Assembly: GCF_051200875.1 (NCBI RefSeq)
Contig: NZ_CP195191.1
Coordinates: 1,798,001 to 1,862,000, forward strand
Direction of reading: 5' to 3'
DNA: 64,000 nucleotides
DNA from: Pseudotabrizicola sp051200875
GTDB taxonomy: Bacteria > Pseudomonadota > Alphaproteobacteria > Rhodobacterales > Rhodobacteraceae
Part shown: in pieces, positions 44,106 to 53,016 of the stretch
Position numbering within the stretch: the stretch's first letter is position 1
How the letters are laid out: each line of letters starts with the position of its first letter
Notes under the pieces: model-generated
What the model saw: the letters and a program-made list of their open reading frames with translations, nothing else
Databases searched by the model: none
Told to the model about the DNA's origin: nothing
Position numbers and translations under genes: made by a program

Positions 44106-44408
44106 ATGCGTAAACTAAGATACGTCGTCTACAAAATCACCTTTCCAAACGGCAAGATCTATGTCGGCAAAGATATCGGCGAACCTGGACATTCCCTGCG
44201 CTATTTTGGGTCGTGGCATAACGAAACGGTCGAAGCGGATTTTGAGCTCTATGAGCTCCGCGACTTTACACTCCGCAAGGAAATCCTCTTTGAAAGCGAC
44301 GACAAAACGCTCGTCTCTTTGAAAGAAAGCGAATTTATTCGCGGCCTGAGCTCAAATGATCCCACCATAGGCTACAATCGCACACACCGGACGCGTGGGC
44401 GAAAATAA
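44106..44408 (+). CDS. Small GIY-YIG nuclease domain protein
   Basis: 100 residues. YVVYKITFPNGKIYVGKDIG is the GIY-YIG core (here VYK and YVG), with a downstream Arg in SLRYFGS and a Glu in KESEFI. Such single-domain proteins resemble homing or repair nucleases. Codon use is AT-rich compared with its neighbours, suggesting recent acquisition. It starts at ATG 44106 only 10 nt after the rpoD terminator's T-run, with no clear promoter or ribosome site. The call is firm for the fold, weaker for activity. Confidence 0.75.
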   Translation: MRKLRYVVYKITFPNGKIYVGKDIGEPGHSLRYFGSWHNETVEADFELYELRDFTLRKEILFESDDKTLVSLKESEFIRGLSSNDPTIGYNRTHRTRGRK

Positions 44409-44468
44409 TTCAGTAGCGCAGGCCGCGCTTCAGCCCGAGCCTCTCTCGACCTTTCGCGGCAAGAACAG

Positions 44469-44867
44469 TTACATCCCCTGATCCAGCGGTTCTTCGACTG
44501 GCCCGCCACCTTCTTTCCAGTCCTTCAGCCCGCCGAGATTGAAAACGGTCTGAAACCCCATGTCCTTCAGCAACTTCCCAGCCAGAGCCGCCCGGCCGCC
44601 CGACGCGCAATGCAAAATCACCGGACGGTCCCGGCGCAGTTCGGGGTCATGGTAAGGCGACTCCGGATCGGCCCGGAACTCCAGCATCCCGCGCGGGATG
44701 TGGTGTGAACCTTCGGCGCGGCCCGTCTTGTCCAACTCAGGCGCATCGCGGATGTCCAGCAAAAGCGCGCCCTTCTCGGCCATCATTGTCCGGGCGCTGC
44801 CTGTATCAATACGCGGAACCTCGGCATGTGCACCTGCAAGCATCTCTTTGACCGTCAGAACCATCAT
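44469..44867 (-). CDS. Rhodanese-like sulfurtransferase
   Basis: 132 residues. Rhodanese domain with LLLDIRDAPEL and the active-site loop HCASGGRAAL (catalytic Cys). ATG at 44867 or 44864; AAGGAG lies 4 or 7 nt upstream. Single-domain, cytoplasmic, probable thiosulfate or persulfide sulfur transfer. Convergent with the GIY-YIG gene. Confidence 0.88.
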   Translation of the reverse strand: MMVLTVKEMLAGAHAEVPRIDTGSARTMMAEKGALLLDIRDAPELDKTGRAEGSHHIPRGMLEFRADPESPYHDPELRRDRPVILHCASGGRAALAGKLLKDMGFQTVFNLGGLKDWKEGGGPVEEPLDQGM

Positions 44868-45064
44868 AGCGCTCCTTTTCGACAGAGAATAAGGCCAAAG
44901 CATGCGTCCAAACTGGGGGCGTGGGCAAGCCGTATCTCAGCCCATCCAACTTTCCCTTGCCCTCTCCCGCCTGCCCCCTCCTTGAAGCCGTTCAGATCCT
45001 GCGCCCAAAGCCTTCTTTCTTGCAAATAGGCCGCTGCACCCCAATACTGCACCGCAGATCTGTA

Positions 45065-45559
45065 ATGGTTGTCTTGCAAGTCAGACCTTTGAAATCGCAT
45101 TCTCGCCACCCCAACACGGTCATCCTCTTTGGCGCGATCTGTGGCATAGCGCTGTTCCTGTTCGGTTACGCCGTCTATAACCAGACCAATCATCGCGCCT
45201 ATGCCGCTCTTGGCCCGCTTGGCTTTGCCGTGATTGGCGGCGCGATGCTTCATGTGCGGTGGCGCGTCAAACGGGACTGGGTGCCGGTCTCCGGAAAGAT
45301 CCTCGCAAAAGAAGGCTTTGACCCAACGAAAGTGACCCTCTCCTTTTCGCTGGGGCAGACCCAACATGTCGGCACCCTTGAAGAGGACACGAACCGCCGT
45401 GTGGGCGACTGCCTCAGCGCCTATGTAAACCCGGAAGACCCCGAAACCCTTTTTCCCGCCAGTTTCGTGCTGCCCGTCCTTGGTACGGGGTTCCTGATCC
45501 TTGGAACCCTTGGCGCAGTTCTGACATGGACCGGCGCGGCACGGATCATCCTCGACTAG
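45065..45559 (+). CDS. DUF3592-like membrane protein
   Basis: 164 residues. Two N-terminal membrane segments (VILFGAICGIALFLFGYAVY, ALGPLGFAVIGGAMLHV), a soluble domain with the DUF3592 style (VPVSGKILAKEGFD, AYVNPEDPETLFP) and a C-terminal membrane segment. Function unknown. ATG 45065 chosen because the longer frame upstream has no ribosome site and low coding character. Confidence 0.65.
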   Translation: MVVLQVRPLKSHSRHPNTVILFGAICGIALFLFGYAVYNQTNHRAYAALGPLGFAVIGGAMLHVRWRVKRDWVPVSGKILAKEGFDPTKVTLSFSLGQTQHVGTLEEDTNRRVGDCLSAYVNPEDPETLFPASFVLPVLGTGFLILGTLGAVLTWTGAARIILD

Positions 45560-45633
45560 CGGCCCGGCTGCGATTGACACCCCCGCCCTTTGCTTCATGC
45601 TAGAGGAAATCTCAGCCTCACGGAGACTGACCC

Positions 45634-45909
45634 ATGTCCCTCTTATCCAAACTCTTCGGCTCCCGCCCAAAGCCCGCCGCGCAGGAACACAAGCCCGAGG
45701 AATATAACGGCTTTACCATCATCCCAACGCCGATCCGCGAAGGCTCGCGCTTTCGCCTTTCGGCCCGCATCGAAAAGGGCGATCAGATGCACAGCCTGAT
45801 CCGCGCCGATATGCTGGATGACGAAATCACCGCCATCTCCGCCTCGATTGCCAAAGCAAAGCGGATGATCGACGAACAGGGTGACAGGCTGTTCGGCACG
45901 CCATCCTGA
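45634..45909 (+). CDS. HlyU-family protein
   Basis: 91 residues. EYNGFTIIPTPIREGSRFRL and SLIRADMLDDEITAI match the HlyU family, first known as a haemolysin activator in Vibrio. In alphaproteobacteria its role is unclear. Good start with GGAGAC upstream. A TTGACA hexamer at 45574-45579 may be the -35 of its promoter. Confidence 0.85.
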   Translation: MSLLSKLFGSRPKPAAQEHKPEEYNGFTIIPTPIREGSRFRLSARIEKGDQMHSLIRADMLDDEITAISASIAKAKRMIDEQGDRLFGTPS

Positions 45910-46032
45910 AGCTTCCTAAAATCATTGTCCTAGCCGGCCTGATCGTTGAGACTTTCGACCAGAGTTTTTCATCAACTGCTGCATCTTTGGGAAATGGTTA
46001 ACGCACCCTGATTGACAAACAGGCACGTCCTG

Positions 46033-46863
46033 ATGTTCGCTCTACTCATGAGCTTTCGGATTATACCCGTCGGATCCTGTCGTATCTGGAACCCGCTTTC
46101 AGCGGCACAGCCCACTTACGGCTACAAAATTGACCGTACACGCTATCTTGGTTTCACCCATACCAGTGCTGGCGCCTTGCAGCAGGTCCGTTTCACCTTC
46201 GGTGAAATTGACATTCCGCAACACATGATGCGTTTCATGATCCACACCGATCCTCAGGTCATCCCGCGGGATGGTCCGATGGAAACCATCCCGGATCTTG
46301 CGATCATCGAAATCAGCTCGGCGAAACAATTCGAACTCGACGGTTTCGAGATTCAGATCAACTGCATGCAACGCGAATTCGAAAGTTTCTTCGCCGACCA
46401 AAAGCGGAAGAACAACTTTATCCGCGTAATCCGCACCCGCGATCAAAACGAGATCGACCGGTTCCTTCGTGAAACTTGGTCCCAGACGGACGAGCAAACA
46501 GAAGACGTCCAGATCTTGCGCCGCATTCGGCTTCACATGACCACAGAGGAAGATCTGCGCCGCGACGTGCGCGCGCTAATGTCAAGGTTCCCGGAGTCAC
46601 TCTTCGTCACACATGTCGATGCCCTCGGCCGCAACGGAGATCGCGTCCCGCTGCGCGACCAATTGATCAGTCTGCTCTCCCGTATTGTTCAGGAGGAGGG
46701 CGGGCTAGTCTACAACCCGACGCCGCGCATGCTTGAAATGGGCCAACCGCTTGCCATGCCACAGGACGAGAACCACTTTTCGCAGGACTTCGGGGCCATT
46801 CTGGTCAAGGATTGGCATGATCTCATCATCGGCTCTCTGATGGAACACAAGGCCGCTTCCTGA
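46033..46863 (+). CDS. Hypothetical protein with GSCR motif, possible SGNH-like hydrolase
   Basis: 276 residues. Near the N-terminus IIPVGSCRIWNPL resembles the nucleophile block of GSCFA/SGNH-type hydrolases (Ser in GSC). Towards the C-terminus HVDALGRNGDRVPLRDQL could supply a His. Starts are uncertain: ATG 46033, ATG 46048, or a TTG at 46012, which looks more like part of a -35. No signal peptide. Function inferred weakly from the motif only. Confidence 0.6.
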   Translation: MFALLMSFRIIPVGSCRIWNPLSAAQPTYGYKIDRTRYLGFTHTSAGALQQVRFTFGEIDIPQHMMRFMIHTDPQVIPRDGPMETIPDLAIIEISSAKQFELDGFEIQINCMQREFESFFADQKRKNNFIRVIRTRDQNEIDRFLRETWSQTDEQTEDVQILRRIRLHMTTEEDLRRDVRALMSRFPESLFVTHVDALGRNGDRVPLRDQLISLLSRIVQEEGGLVYNPTPRMLEMGQPLAMPQDENHFSQDFGAILVKDWHDLIIGSLMEHKAAS

Positions 46864-46945
46864 GTCCGCAGCGCCACACCCCGCACACCAGATGCAGGGG
46901 CATGAATTCCCCTCTAGGCGAAATCGACATCTTGCCCCTATAGTC

Positions 46946-46954
46946 TGTGGATAA
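46946..46954 (-). promoter_or_regulatory. Consensus DnaA box upstream of nrdR
   Basis: TGTGGATAA on the plus strand is the exact reverse of TTATCCACA, the strongest DnaA box. It lies 61 nt before the nrdR ATG. Single occurrence, so it could be chance. Confidence 0.4.
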
Positions 46955-47014
46955 ATACCCGGGGGAACACCGGGATTTGAGGCAGGCACGAAAACGACAA
47001 GCAAGGAGGGAGCC

Positions 47015-47482
47015 ATGCGCTGCCCATTCTGCGGTAACATAGATACACAAGTGAAGGACTCCCGTCCGGCCGAAGACCATGTCGCCATCCGGCGCCGTCG
47101 TTTCTGCCCGGCATGCGGAGGCCGGTTTACCACCTACGAGAGGGTCCAGTTGCGTGACCTTGTCGTCGTCAAGACTAGCGGGAAACGCGAGGATTTTGAC
47201 CGCGACAAGCTGGAACGGTCCATTCGCATCGCCATGCAAAAGCGTCCGATTGACCCGGAACGGATCGACCAGATGATCTCGGGCATTGTGCGCCGGCTGG
47301 AATCCTTGGGCGAAACTGACATCCCATCACGCACCATTGGTGAGATCGTCATGGAAAGTCTGGCCCGGATCGACACCGTGGCCTATGTCCGGTTCGCCAG
47401 CGTTTACAAGAACTTCCAAGCCGCAGACGACTTTGACAAGTTCGTCAGCGAACTTAGGCCCAGTGACAAGGTAGACGAGTGA
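47015..47482 (+). CDS. nrdR: Transcriptional repressor of ribonucleotide reductase genes
   Basis: 155 residues. Zinc ribbon CPFC...CPAC, then the ATP-cone domain (VVVKTSGKREDFDRDKL). It senses dATP/ATP and represses nrd genes. ATG at 47015 has AGGAGGGAGCC upstream, an excellent ribosome site. Overlaps ribD by 4 nt (GTGA). Confidence 0.96.
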   Translation: MRCPFCGNIDTQVKDSRPAEDHVAIRRRRFCPACGGRFTTYERVQLRDLVVVKTSGKREDFDRDKLERSIRIAMQKRPIDPERIDQMISGIVRRLESLGETDIPSRTIGEIVMESLARIDTVAYVRFASVYKNFQAADDFDKFVSELRPSDKVDE

Positions 47483-48576
47483 GCGTCTCTGACGCCGATC
47501 TCAATCACATGTCCCATGCCCTCGCGCTTGCAGCGCGGGGGCTTGGTCGTACTTGGCCGAACCCGGCTGTCGGTTGTGTTCTGGTCAGGAACGACCGGAT
47601 CATCGGTCGCGGCTGGACCCAACCGGGCGGCCGCCCCCATGCCGAGCGCCACGCGCTGGATCAGGCCGGGGATGCCCAAGGTGCAACGGCCTATGTCACT
47701 TTGGAACCCTGCGCCCATCACGGCAAGACACCCCCCTGCGCCGAGGCATTGATCGCGTCCGGTATCAGTCGTGTGGTCACCGCCCTTACTGACCCGGACC
47801 CCCGTGTTGCTGGAAAAGGCCATGCCATACTTCGGGCTGCAGGCCTTGAAGTCACTGAAAACATTCTGGAAAAATCAGCCCGGCAGTTGAATGCCGGGTT
47901 CCTGAAACGTGTCACCCAAGGGCTGCCGCTGGTTACCTTAAAACTCGCGACGACGTTGGATGGCCGCATCGCGACCGCCACGGGCGAAAGCCGTTGGATT
48001 ACGGGTCCCGAGGCACGCCGCCATGTCCATATGCTACGCCTGACCCATGATGCCGTCATGGTCGGGACAGGTACGGCGCTGGCAGACGACCCCGACCTGA
48101 CGGCCCGCAATCTGGGTGCAGACCATCAACCTGTTCGCATCTTGCTGGACCGCAACCTGCGACATGATCCGGACAGCCGCTTAGGGCGCACAGCGCGCGA
48201 AACGCAGGTTTGGATTCTGCATGGCCCGGACGCACCTCAAGACCGCCAAGCAGACTGGACGGCAATCGGCGCACGCCTGCTGCCCTGTCCCGTCAACGAC
48301 ATCGGGCTGGATCTGACAGTCGCCCTTAAAATCCTTGCTGCCGAGGGACTTACACGCATCCTGTCCGAAGGTGGCGGAACCATTGCTGCAGCTCTGCTTA
48401 AGGCTGATATGGTCGACGAACTGATCCATTTCACAACTGGAAAACTGATCGGCGCCGAAGGCACCCCCGCCCTTGGACCAATGGCCTTGCCCGCCTTGGC
48501 CGCAGCCCCGCAATTTGCTTTGGCCGAAACCCGCATCGTCGGAGCGGATATCCTGACGCGTTGGGTCAGGCCCTAA
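47479..48576 (+). CDS. ribD: Bifunctional riboflavin deaminase/reductase
   Basis: 365 residues. The N-terminal zinc deaminase has HAERHALD and PCAHHGKTPPC. The C-terminal reductase starts TLKLATTLDGRIATATGES. It converts the pyrimidine intermediate in riboflavin synthesis in two steps. GTG start overlapping the nrdR stop. The nrdR-ribD order is common in alphaproteobacteria. Confidence 0.95.
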   Translation: MSVSDADLNHMSHALALAARGLGRTWPNPAVGCVLVRNDRIIGRGWTQPGGRPHAERHALDQAGDAQGATAYVTLEPCAHHGKTPPCAEALIASGISRVVTALTDPDPRVAGKGHAILRAAGLEVTENILEKSARQLNAGFLKRVTQGLPLVTLKLATTLDGRIATATGESRWITGPEARRHVHMLRLTHDAVMVGTGTALADDPDLTARNLGADHQPVRILLDRNLRHDPDSRLGRTARETQVWILHGPDAPQDRQADWTAIGARLLPCPVNDIGLDLTVALKILAAEGLTRILSEGGGTIAAALLKADMVDELIHFTTGKLIGAEGTPALGPMALPALAAAPQFALAETRIVGADILTRWVRP

Positions 48577-48675
48577 TAGCCAGATCTGCACATCTCTTCG
48601 GGATTCAGATTGGGCTAACGCGGCGTTCGGCAGAACAAGGGAAAGTCAAACTGCCAAACCAAACCGCACCACGAC

Positions 48676-49704
48676 CTACCCTTCAAACATATCCGGCTGC
48701 GAGGCGCTTTTCGGGGCCTCTAGTCCCAAGTGTCGCCAAGCCTTTCCGCCCAACATCCGGCCACGCGGTGTACGTTGGATCAAACCTTGCTGAAGCAGAT
48801 ACGGTTCGATCACCTCTTCAATCGCGTCGCGCGGTTCAGACAATGCCGCTGCAATTGTCTCAACCCCCACCGGGCCACCCCCATAGTTTTCGGCAAGCAA
48901 CGTCAGATAGCGCCTGTCCGCGCCATCAAGGCCCAAATTATCCACGCCAAGCCGCGTCAAAGCCCGGTCAGCCAAGGCACGGCTGATCCGCCCGCCTTCT
49001 TCCACCATCGCAAAATCGACGACCCTCCGCAGCAATCGCCCGGCAATTCGGGGCGTTCCGCGCGCACGCCGCGCGATTTCCCGGCATCCGTCAGGCTCTG
49101 CCGTCACCCCCAAAAGGCGCGCCCCACGGGTCACGATCTCAATGAGTTCATTTTCCGTATAGAATTGCAGCCGTGTCGGAATGCCAAAGCGATCACGCAG
49201 TGGCGTGGTCAATAGACCCAAACGCGTGGTCGCCCCAACCAATGTAAAGGGCTGCAAATCGATCCGCACCGTGCGCGCTGCGGGCCCTTCTCCAATCACC
49301 AGATCCAGCGCGAAATCCTCCATCGCCGGATACAGAACCTCTTCTACGACCGGACTCAAACGATGAATTTCGTCGATAAAAAGCACATCCCGCGGTTCCA
49401 GATTGGTGAGGATCGCTGCCAAATCGCCGGGCTTGGCCAGCACCGGGCCACTGGTCATACGAAAGCCGACCCCCAGTTCCCGCGCCATGATCTGCGCCAA
49501 GGTGGTCTTCCCTAAACCGGGCGGGCCGTGAAACAACGTGTGATCCATCGCTTCGCCCCGCATCCGCGCGGCTTCGATAAAAACGCGCAAATTGGCGCGT
49601 GCTTCGTGCTGACCAATGAATTCTTCAAGCCCCTGAGGCCGCAAAGCACGGTCAGAATCCTCGGGCAGGCGGTCAGGGCGAAGGGCAGGATCGGGGTTCA
49701 TCAT
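48676..49704 (-). CDS. ruvB: Holliday junction branch migration ATPase
   Basis: 342 residues. Walker A GPPGLGKTTLA, Walker B DEIHRL, sensor GATTRLGLL, and the C-terminal winged helix with RTPRGR. Drives branch migration with RuvA. ATG at 49704, N-terminus MMNPDPALRPDRLPEDSDRA. Convergent with ribD, no terminator seen between them. Confidence 0.96.
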   Translation of the reverse strand: MMNPDPALRPDRLPEDSDRALRPQGLEEFIGQHEARANLRVFIEAARMRGEAMDHTLFHGPPGLGKTTLAQIMARELGVGFRMTSGPVLAKPGDLAAILTNLEPRDVLFIDEIHRLSPVVEEVLYPAMEDFALDLVIGEGPAARTVRIDLQPFTLVGATTRLGLLTTPLRDRFGIPTRLQFYTENELIEIVTRGARLLGVTAEPDGCREIARRARGTPRIAGRLLRRVVDFAMVEEGGRISRALADRALTRLGVDNLGLDGADRRYLTLLAENYGGGPVGVETIAAALSEPRDAIEEVIEPYLLQQGLIQRTPRGRMLGGKAWRHLGLEAPKSASQPDMFEG

Positions 49705-49746
49705 GCGTGAACATTCCCCGAACGCGCGGCATTTGGCAAGCGCAGA

Positions 49747-50655
49747 TCAGGCCCAAGGACCGGCATTGCGCCGCCCTGCCCGCGGAACTGACGATTGTTG
49801 TATAGGCCTGCGAGATGGTGTGACAACCATCGCCTCAAGCGCCGCAATTCGGTTTGCCGTATTGGGATGCGTGGAAAACAGCGCATCATGTGCATGGGCG
49901 TGCAGCGGGTTGATGATGAAAAGATGCGCCATCGCTGGATTGCGCTCAGCAGCGTTCATATCAATGCCCTTTGCAAAGGCTTCGATCTTCATCAACGCGC
50001 TGGCCAGCCACATTGGATTCCCACAAATCTCGGCCCCCACTCGGTCGGCCTCATATTCCCTGCTGCGCGATATTGCCATCTGCACCAAAGCTGCGGCCAT
50101 GGGTGCAAGGATCATCAGGGCCAATGTCCCCAAAACACCACCGGGACGGTCACGATCTCCACCAAAGAACAGCGCAAAGTTCGCCAACATCGAAATCGCA
50201 CCGGCAAAGGTAGCCGTTACTGTCATAATCAGAGTGTCGCGGTTGCGGATATGAGCCAGTTCATGCGCCATGACCGCAGCCACCTCTTCGCGCGACAGAC
50301 GACGCAACAGACCGGTCGTTGCAGCCACGGCCGCATTCTCGGGATTGCGTCCCGTTGCAAATGCATTGGGTTGGTCGGTTTCAATCACATAGACTTTGGG
50401 GCGCGGCATCCCGGCACCATCCGCCAATTCATGCACCATATGGACCAGGTCAGGCGCGCTTCGTGCGTCCACCTCGCGCGCGCCAGACATGTACAATACT
50501 GCCTTATCAGCGTTCCAATACCCCATCAGGTTCATTGCTGCGGCAACCACCAAGGCGATCACCGCGCCCGTGCTGCCACCCAGCAGCGCCCCCAACCCCA
50601 TGAACAAAGCCGTCAATGCGGCCATCAGCAGTGCTGTTTTTGCGTAACCAGCCAT
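49747..50655 (-). CDS. htpX: Membrane zinc metalloprotease HtpX
   Basis: 302 residues. Two N-terminal membrane segments, HELAHIRNRD zinc motif, further segments, and a glutamate in EADRVGAE as third ligand. Cleaves misfolded inner membrane proteins. ATG 50655 has AAGGAG upstream. It lies between ruvA and ruvB on the same strand with gaps of 94 and 42 nt, splitting the usual ruvAB pair. Confidence 0.94.
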   Translation of the reverse strand: MAGYAKTALLMAALTALFMGLGALLGGSTGAVIALVVAAAMNLMGYWNADKAVLYMSGAREVDARSAPDLVHMVHELADGAGMPRPKVYVIETDQPNAFATGRNPENAAVAATTGLLRRLSREEVAAVMAHELAHIRNRDTLIMTVTATFAGAISMLANFALFFGGDRDRPGGVLGTLALMILAPMAAALVQMAISRSREYEADRVGAEICGNPMWLASALMKIEAFAKGIDMNAAERNPAMAHLFIINPLHAHAHDALFSTHPNTANRIAALEAMVVTPSRRPIQQSSVPRAGRRNAGPWA

Positions 50656-50749
50656 GAAAAAACTCCTTCCGCCTGCATATGGGCGCAGAAAGCCGGTCTA
50701 CCAAGACCTGCCTTTATCTTGGAAAAAATATCTCCGGGGGCAGCGCCCC

Positions 50750-51436
50750 TTACTTTGGTGCCAGCAGCTTCAAAGCTTTGCGGATCATTGTGGCAGTGTC
50801 AGCGTCGGGATCTTCACCTGCGATCGTTGCAACTGCTTGCGCCGCGTCTCCCTGCCCGTAACCCAGATTGATCAGCGCTGAAAGCGCATCAGCGGTAAAG
50901 GCCGCCCTCTGGACTGCGGCCGAGGCAGGCTTGGCGTCAGCTTTCTTGGTCGATGGCGCTAGTGCGGGTAGGTCTTCAAGCACCGAGTCATCGGCCTCGG
51001 CCCGACTGGACAGGCGTACCCCGGCGGCCATCACGGATGGCGCTTTCGATTTCAGCTCAAGGATCACGCGCTGCGCAAGTTTCGGCCCTACGCCCGGAGC
51101 GGCCTGAACAGCCTTGGCATCGCCCAGGGTGATGGCCCGCGCGACGCCCTCGGCCCCCAATGTGCCCAATATGGCCATTGCGGCTTTGGCCCCAACGCCC
51201 TGCACCGTCATCAAGAGCTTGTGCCATTCTTTCTCCAACATGGTCGGAAAACCAAACAACTGCAAAAGGTCTTCGCGCACCATCAGATCTGTATAAAGCG
51301 ACACGGCCTCACCCACTCCCGGAAGCCCCGAGAGCGTTCGGTCGCTGACATAGACGATATAGCCCACTCCACGTACATCAATCAGCACATGGTCAGACCC
51401 ACGCCAATCCAGCCGACCCGAGATTTTTCCGATCAT
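50750..51436 (-). CDS. ruvA: Holliday junction DNA helicase subunit
   Basis: 228 residues. OB-fold N-terminus MIGKISGRLDWRG, helix-hairpin-helix repeats (VQGVGAKAAMAIL, APGVGPKLAQRVI) and a flexible C-terminal domain that contacts RuvB. ATG at 51436 overlaps the ruvC stop (ATGA). Confidence 0.95.
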   Translation of the reverse strand: MIGKISGRLDWRGSDHVLIDVRGVGYIVYVSDRTLSGLPGVGEAVSLYTDLMVREDLLQLFGFPTMLEKEWHKLLMTVQGVGAKAAMAILGTLGAEGVARAITLGDAKAVQAAPGVGPKLAQRVILELKSKAPSVMAAGVRLSSRAEADDSVLEDLPALAPSTKKADAKPASAAVQRAAFTADALSALINLGYGQGDAAQAVATIAGEDPDADTATMIRKALKLLAPK

Positions 51437-51939
51437 CCCGCTGCCCTTTTCAATGCGGCCTCTAACCGACCAGAGGATTGCATGTGATGGGCATGGCAAA
51501 TGGCTACCGCCAAGGCGTCTGCCGCATCAGCCCCTGCAATCTTGACCCCTGGCAGATGCAATCGAACCATATGGTCCACCTGCACTTTGGCAGCATGACC
51601 AACGCCGACAACGGTTTTTTTCACCGCATTTGGTGCATATTCCCCGACCTCCAGACCGAACTGGGCTGGAACCAACAGGGCGACGCCCCGCGCTTGCCCC
51701 AATTTCAACGTGGCTACAGCATCCTTGTTCACAAAGGTATGTTCAACAGCCGCAGTTTCGGGCGCATAGCTCCGCAAGACTTCGGTCAACTGCGCATGCA
51801 GGCTACACAGCCTCCGGGCCAGATCATCACCTTCCGAATGCAGTATGCCATTTGCGACGTGGCTGATCCGTACACCCGCCACATCAATCACACCCCAGCC
51901 AAGGTTTCTAAGACCTGGGTCGATTCCCAATACTCGCAT
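51433..51939 (-). CDS. ruvC: Crossover junction endodeoxyribonuclease
   Basis: 168 residues. MRVLGIDPGLRNLGWGVI holds the first catalytic Asp; AAVEHTFVN holds the Glu; DAADALAVAICHAHH the C-terminal acidic pair. It resolves Holliday junctions. The ATG at 51939 follows GGGGCAGG; the longer frame is not family-like. Confidence 0.95.
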   Translation of the reverse strand: MRVLGIDPGLRNLGWGVIDVAGVRISHVANGILHSEGDDLARRLCSLHAQLTEVLRSYAPETAAVEHTFVNKDAVATLKLGQARGVALLVPAQFGLEVGEYAPNAVKKTVVGVGHAAKVQVDHMVRLHLPGVKIAGADAADALAVAICHAHHMQSSGRLEAALKRAAG

Positions 51940-52271
51940 GCCTGCCCCACGTTCTTCTTGTTGCGGAAAAATTAGCACGAAACAGGAACATTCGCCAAGT
52001 AGGAAAGGATGGGCAGCTGGCGCTTGCGCTCTTGTCACCAATTCGTTATGCAGATGCAGCAAAAGCGACACGTCGAATTTAGAAGCCGACTTTTCGCCGA
52101 AGGGTTTCGATGCGCCCTTAAAAACTTGGCAAAATTATGACGCTGCCCCATGCGGTTTCTGCATGGCTGCCTTGCTGTCAGGGCCACTTGCTTTGCACAT
52201 GCAGCAAGATTACTTGGCGTCTCGAAGGCACGATCGCCTTCAAAATAGCCAGTTTAAAAAGGATCACCGCC
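51940..52271. other. Divergent intergenic region with hairpins before DUF1127 gene
   Basis: 332 nt with no gene. On the plus strand, hairpins CCATGC/GCATGG, CTTGCT/AGCAAG and GAAGGC-ACGATC-GCCTTC (52224-52241) precede the DUF1127 start. It probably holds the ruvC promoter and a structured 5' UTR for the small protein. Confidence 0.45.
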
Positions 52272-52475
52272 ATGGCCGCCTATGAGACGTCCCGCCCGGC
52301 GCCGTTCGGCGCCATCTCGATTTTCCGCGCCGTACAAGGCTTCAGCTCCGTCTTCGAGATGGTTGCTGGCTGGAACGACGCACGCGTTACCCGCAAAGCA
52401 CTGTCCAAGCTGACCGACCGCGAGCTTGATGACATCGGACTTTGCCGTGGCGACATCGAGATGATCGGCCGCTAA
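52272..52475 (+). CDS. DUF1127 small protein
   Basis: 67 residues. WNDARVTRKALSKLTDRELD followed by DIGLCRGDIE is the arginine-rich DUF1127 motif. In Rhodobacter a relative (CcaF1) binds RNA and affects sRNA maturation; whether this one does is not known. ATG 52272 with AAAAGGA upstream, ending at a strong terminator. Confidence 0.9.
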   Translation: MAAYETSRPAPFGAISIFRAVQGFSSVFEMVAGWNDARVTRKALSKLTDRELDDIGLCRGDIEMIGR

Positions 52476-52499
52476 TTCCGCCGATCCGGACTAAGAATT

Positions 52500-52537
52500 A
52501 AGGCCGCCGGGCAAAGCCCATGGCGGCCTTCGTGTTT
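52500..52537 (+). terminator. Intrinsic terminator of the DUF1127 gene
   Basis: AAGGCCGCC (52500-52508) pairs with GGCGGCCTT (52522-52530), with GGGC/GCCC stacked inside, followed by CGTGTTTTT. Confidence 0.88.
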
Positions 52538-52554
52538 TTCAGACCGTCTCAGTC

Positions 52555-52920
52555 TCAGGCAGAGTCCGTTACCCGCAGCAGTTTGCCCAGATTGTTGGCA
52601 AGTGCCGTTGTCACCGGATCTGCTGACATAAGCACACCACCAAGCCGGTCAATACCCGCACCCGCCTGCAATTTGGCGACACGATCATGATAGGCTTCGC
52701 TTCCCAACTGTTGCAGGAAAACAGCCTTCACCACAGTCGCGGTGACCAGCAATGCAAACGCGGGACGCATTAGAGGCATACGCAGACGGAACCTGCGAGA
52801 TTTGCGCGTATAAAAGGATCGCCCAAGCGTACCTTTCGCTTCGAAGCCAAATCCCTTTTCACGTGCCTTCTCGATTTTCGCGATGCGGCTATAAAATTCG
52901 TCAATACTTGGGTCGGACAT
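52555..52920 (-). CDS. Hypothetical membrane-anchored protein
   Basis: 121 residues. A charged N-terminus (SRIAKIEKAREKGFGFEAKG) is followed by one hydrophobic segment (PAFALLVTATVVKAVFL, about 50-66) and a soluble C-terminal part. No family recognised. ATG 52920 chosen to match the start MSDPSIDEFYSRI. Convergent with the DUF1127 gene. Confidence 0.7.
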   Translation of the reverse strand: MSDPSIDEFYSRIAKIEKAREKGFGFEAKGTLGRSFYTRKSRRFRLRMPLMRPAFALLVTATVVKAVFLQQLGSEAYHDRVAKLQAGAGIDRLGGVLMSADPVTTALANNLGKLLRVTDSA

Positions 52921-53016
52921 GAGCCATAACTCCACGAACGACCCCCACCTATACTAAAGATAGACTCGGATTACGGCAAAATTGGGGCAAATCAGGCAAA
53001 AGGACGTAACGCGGTC

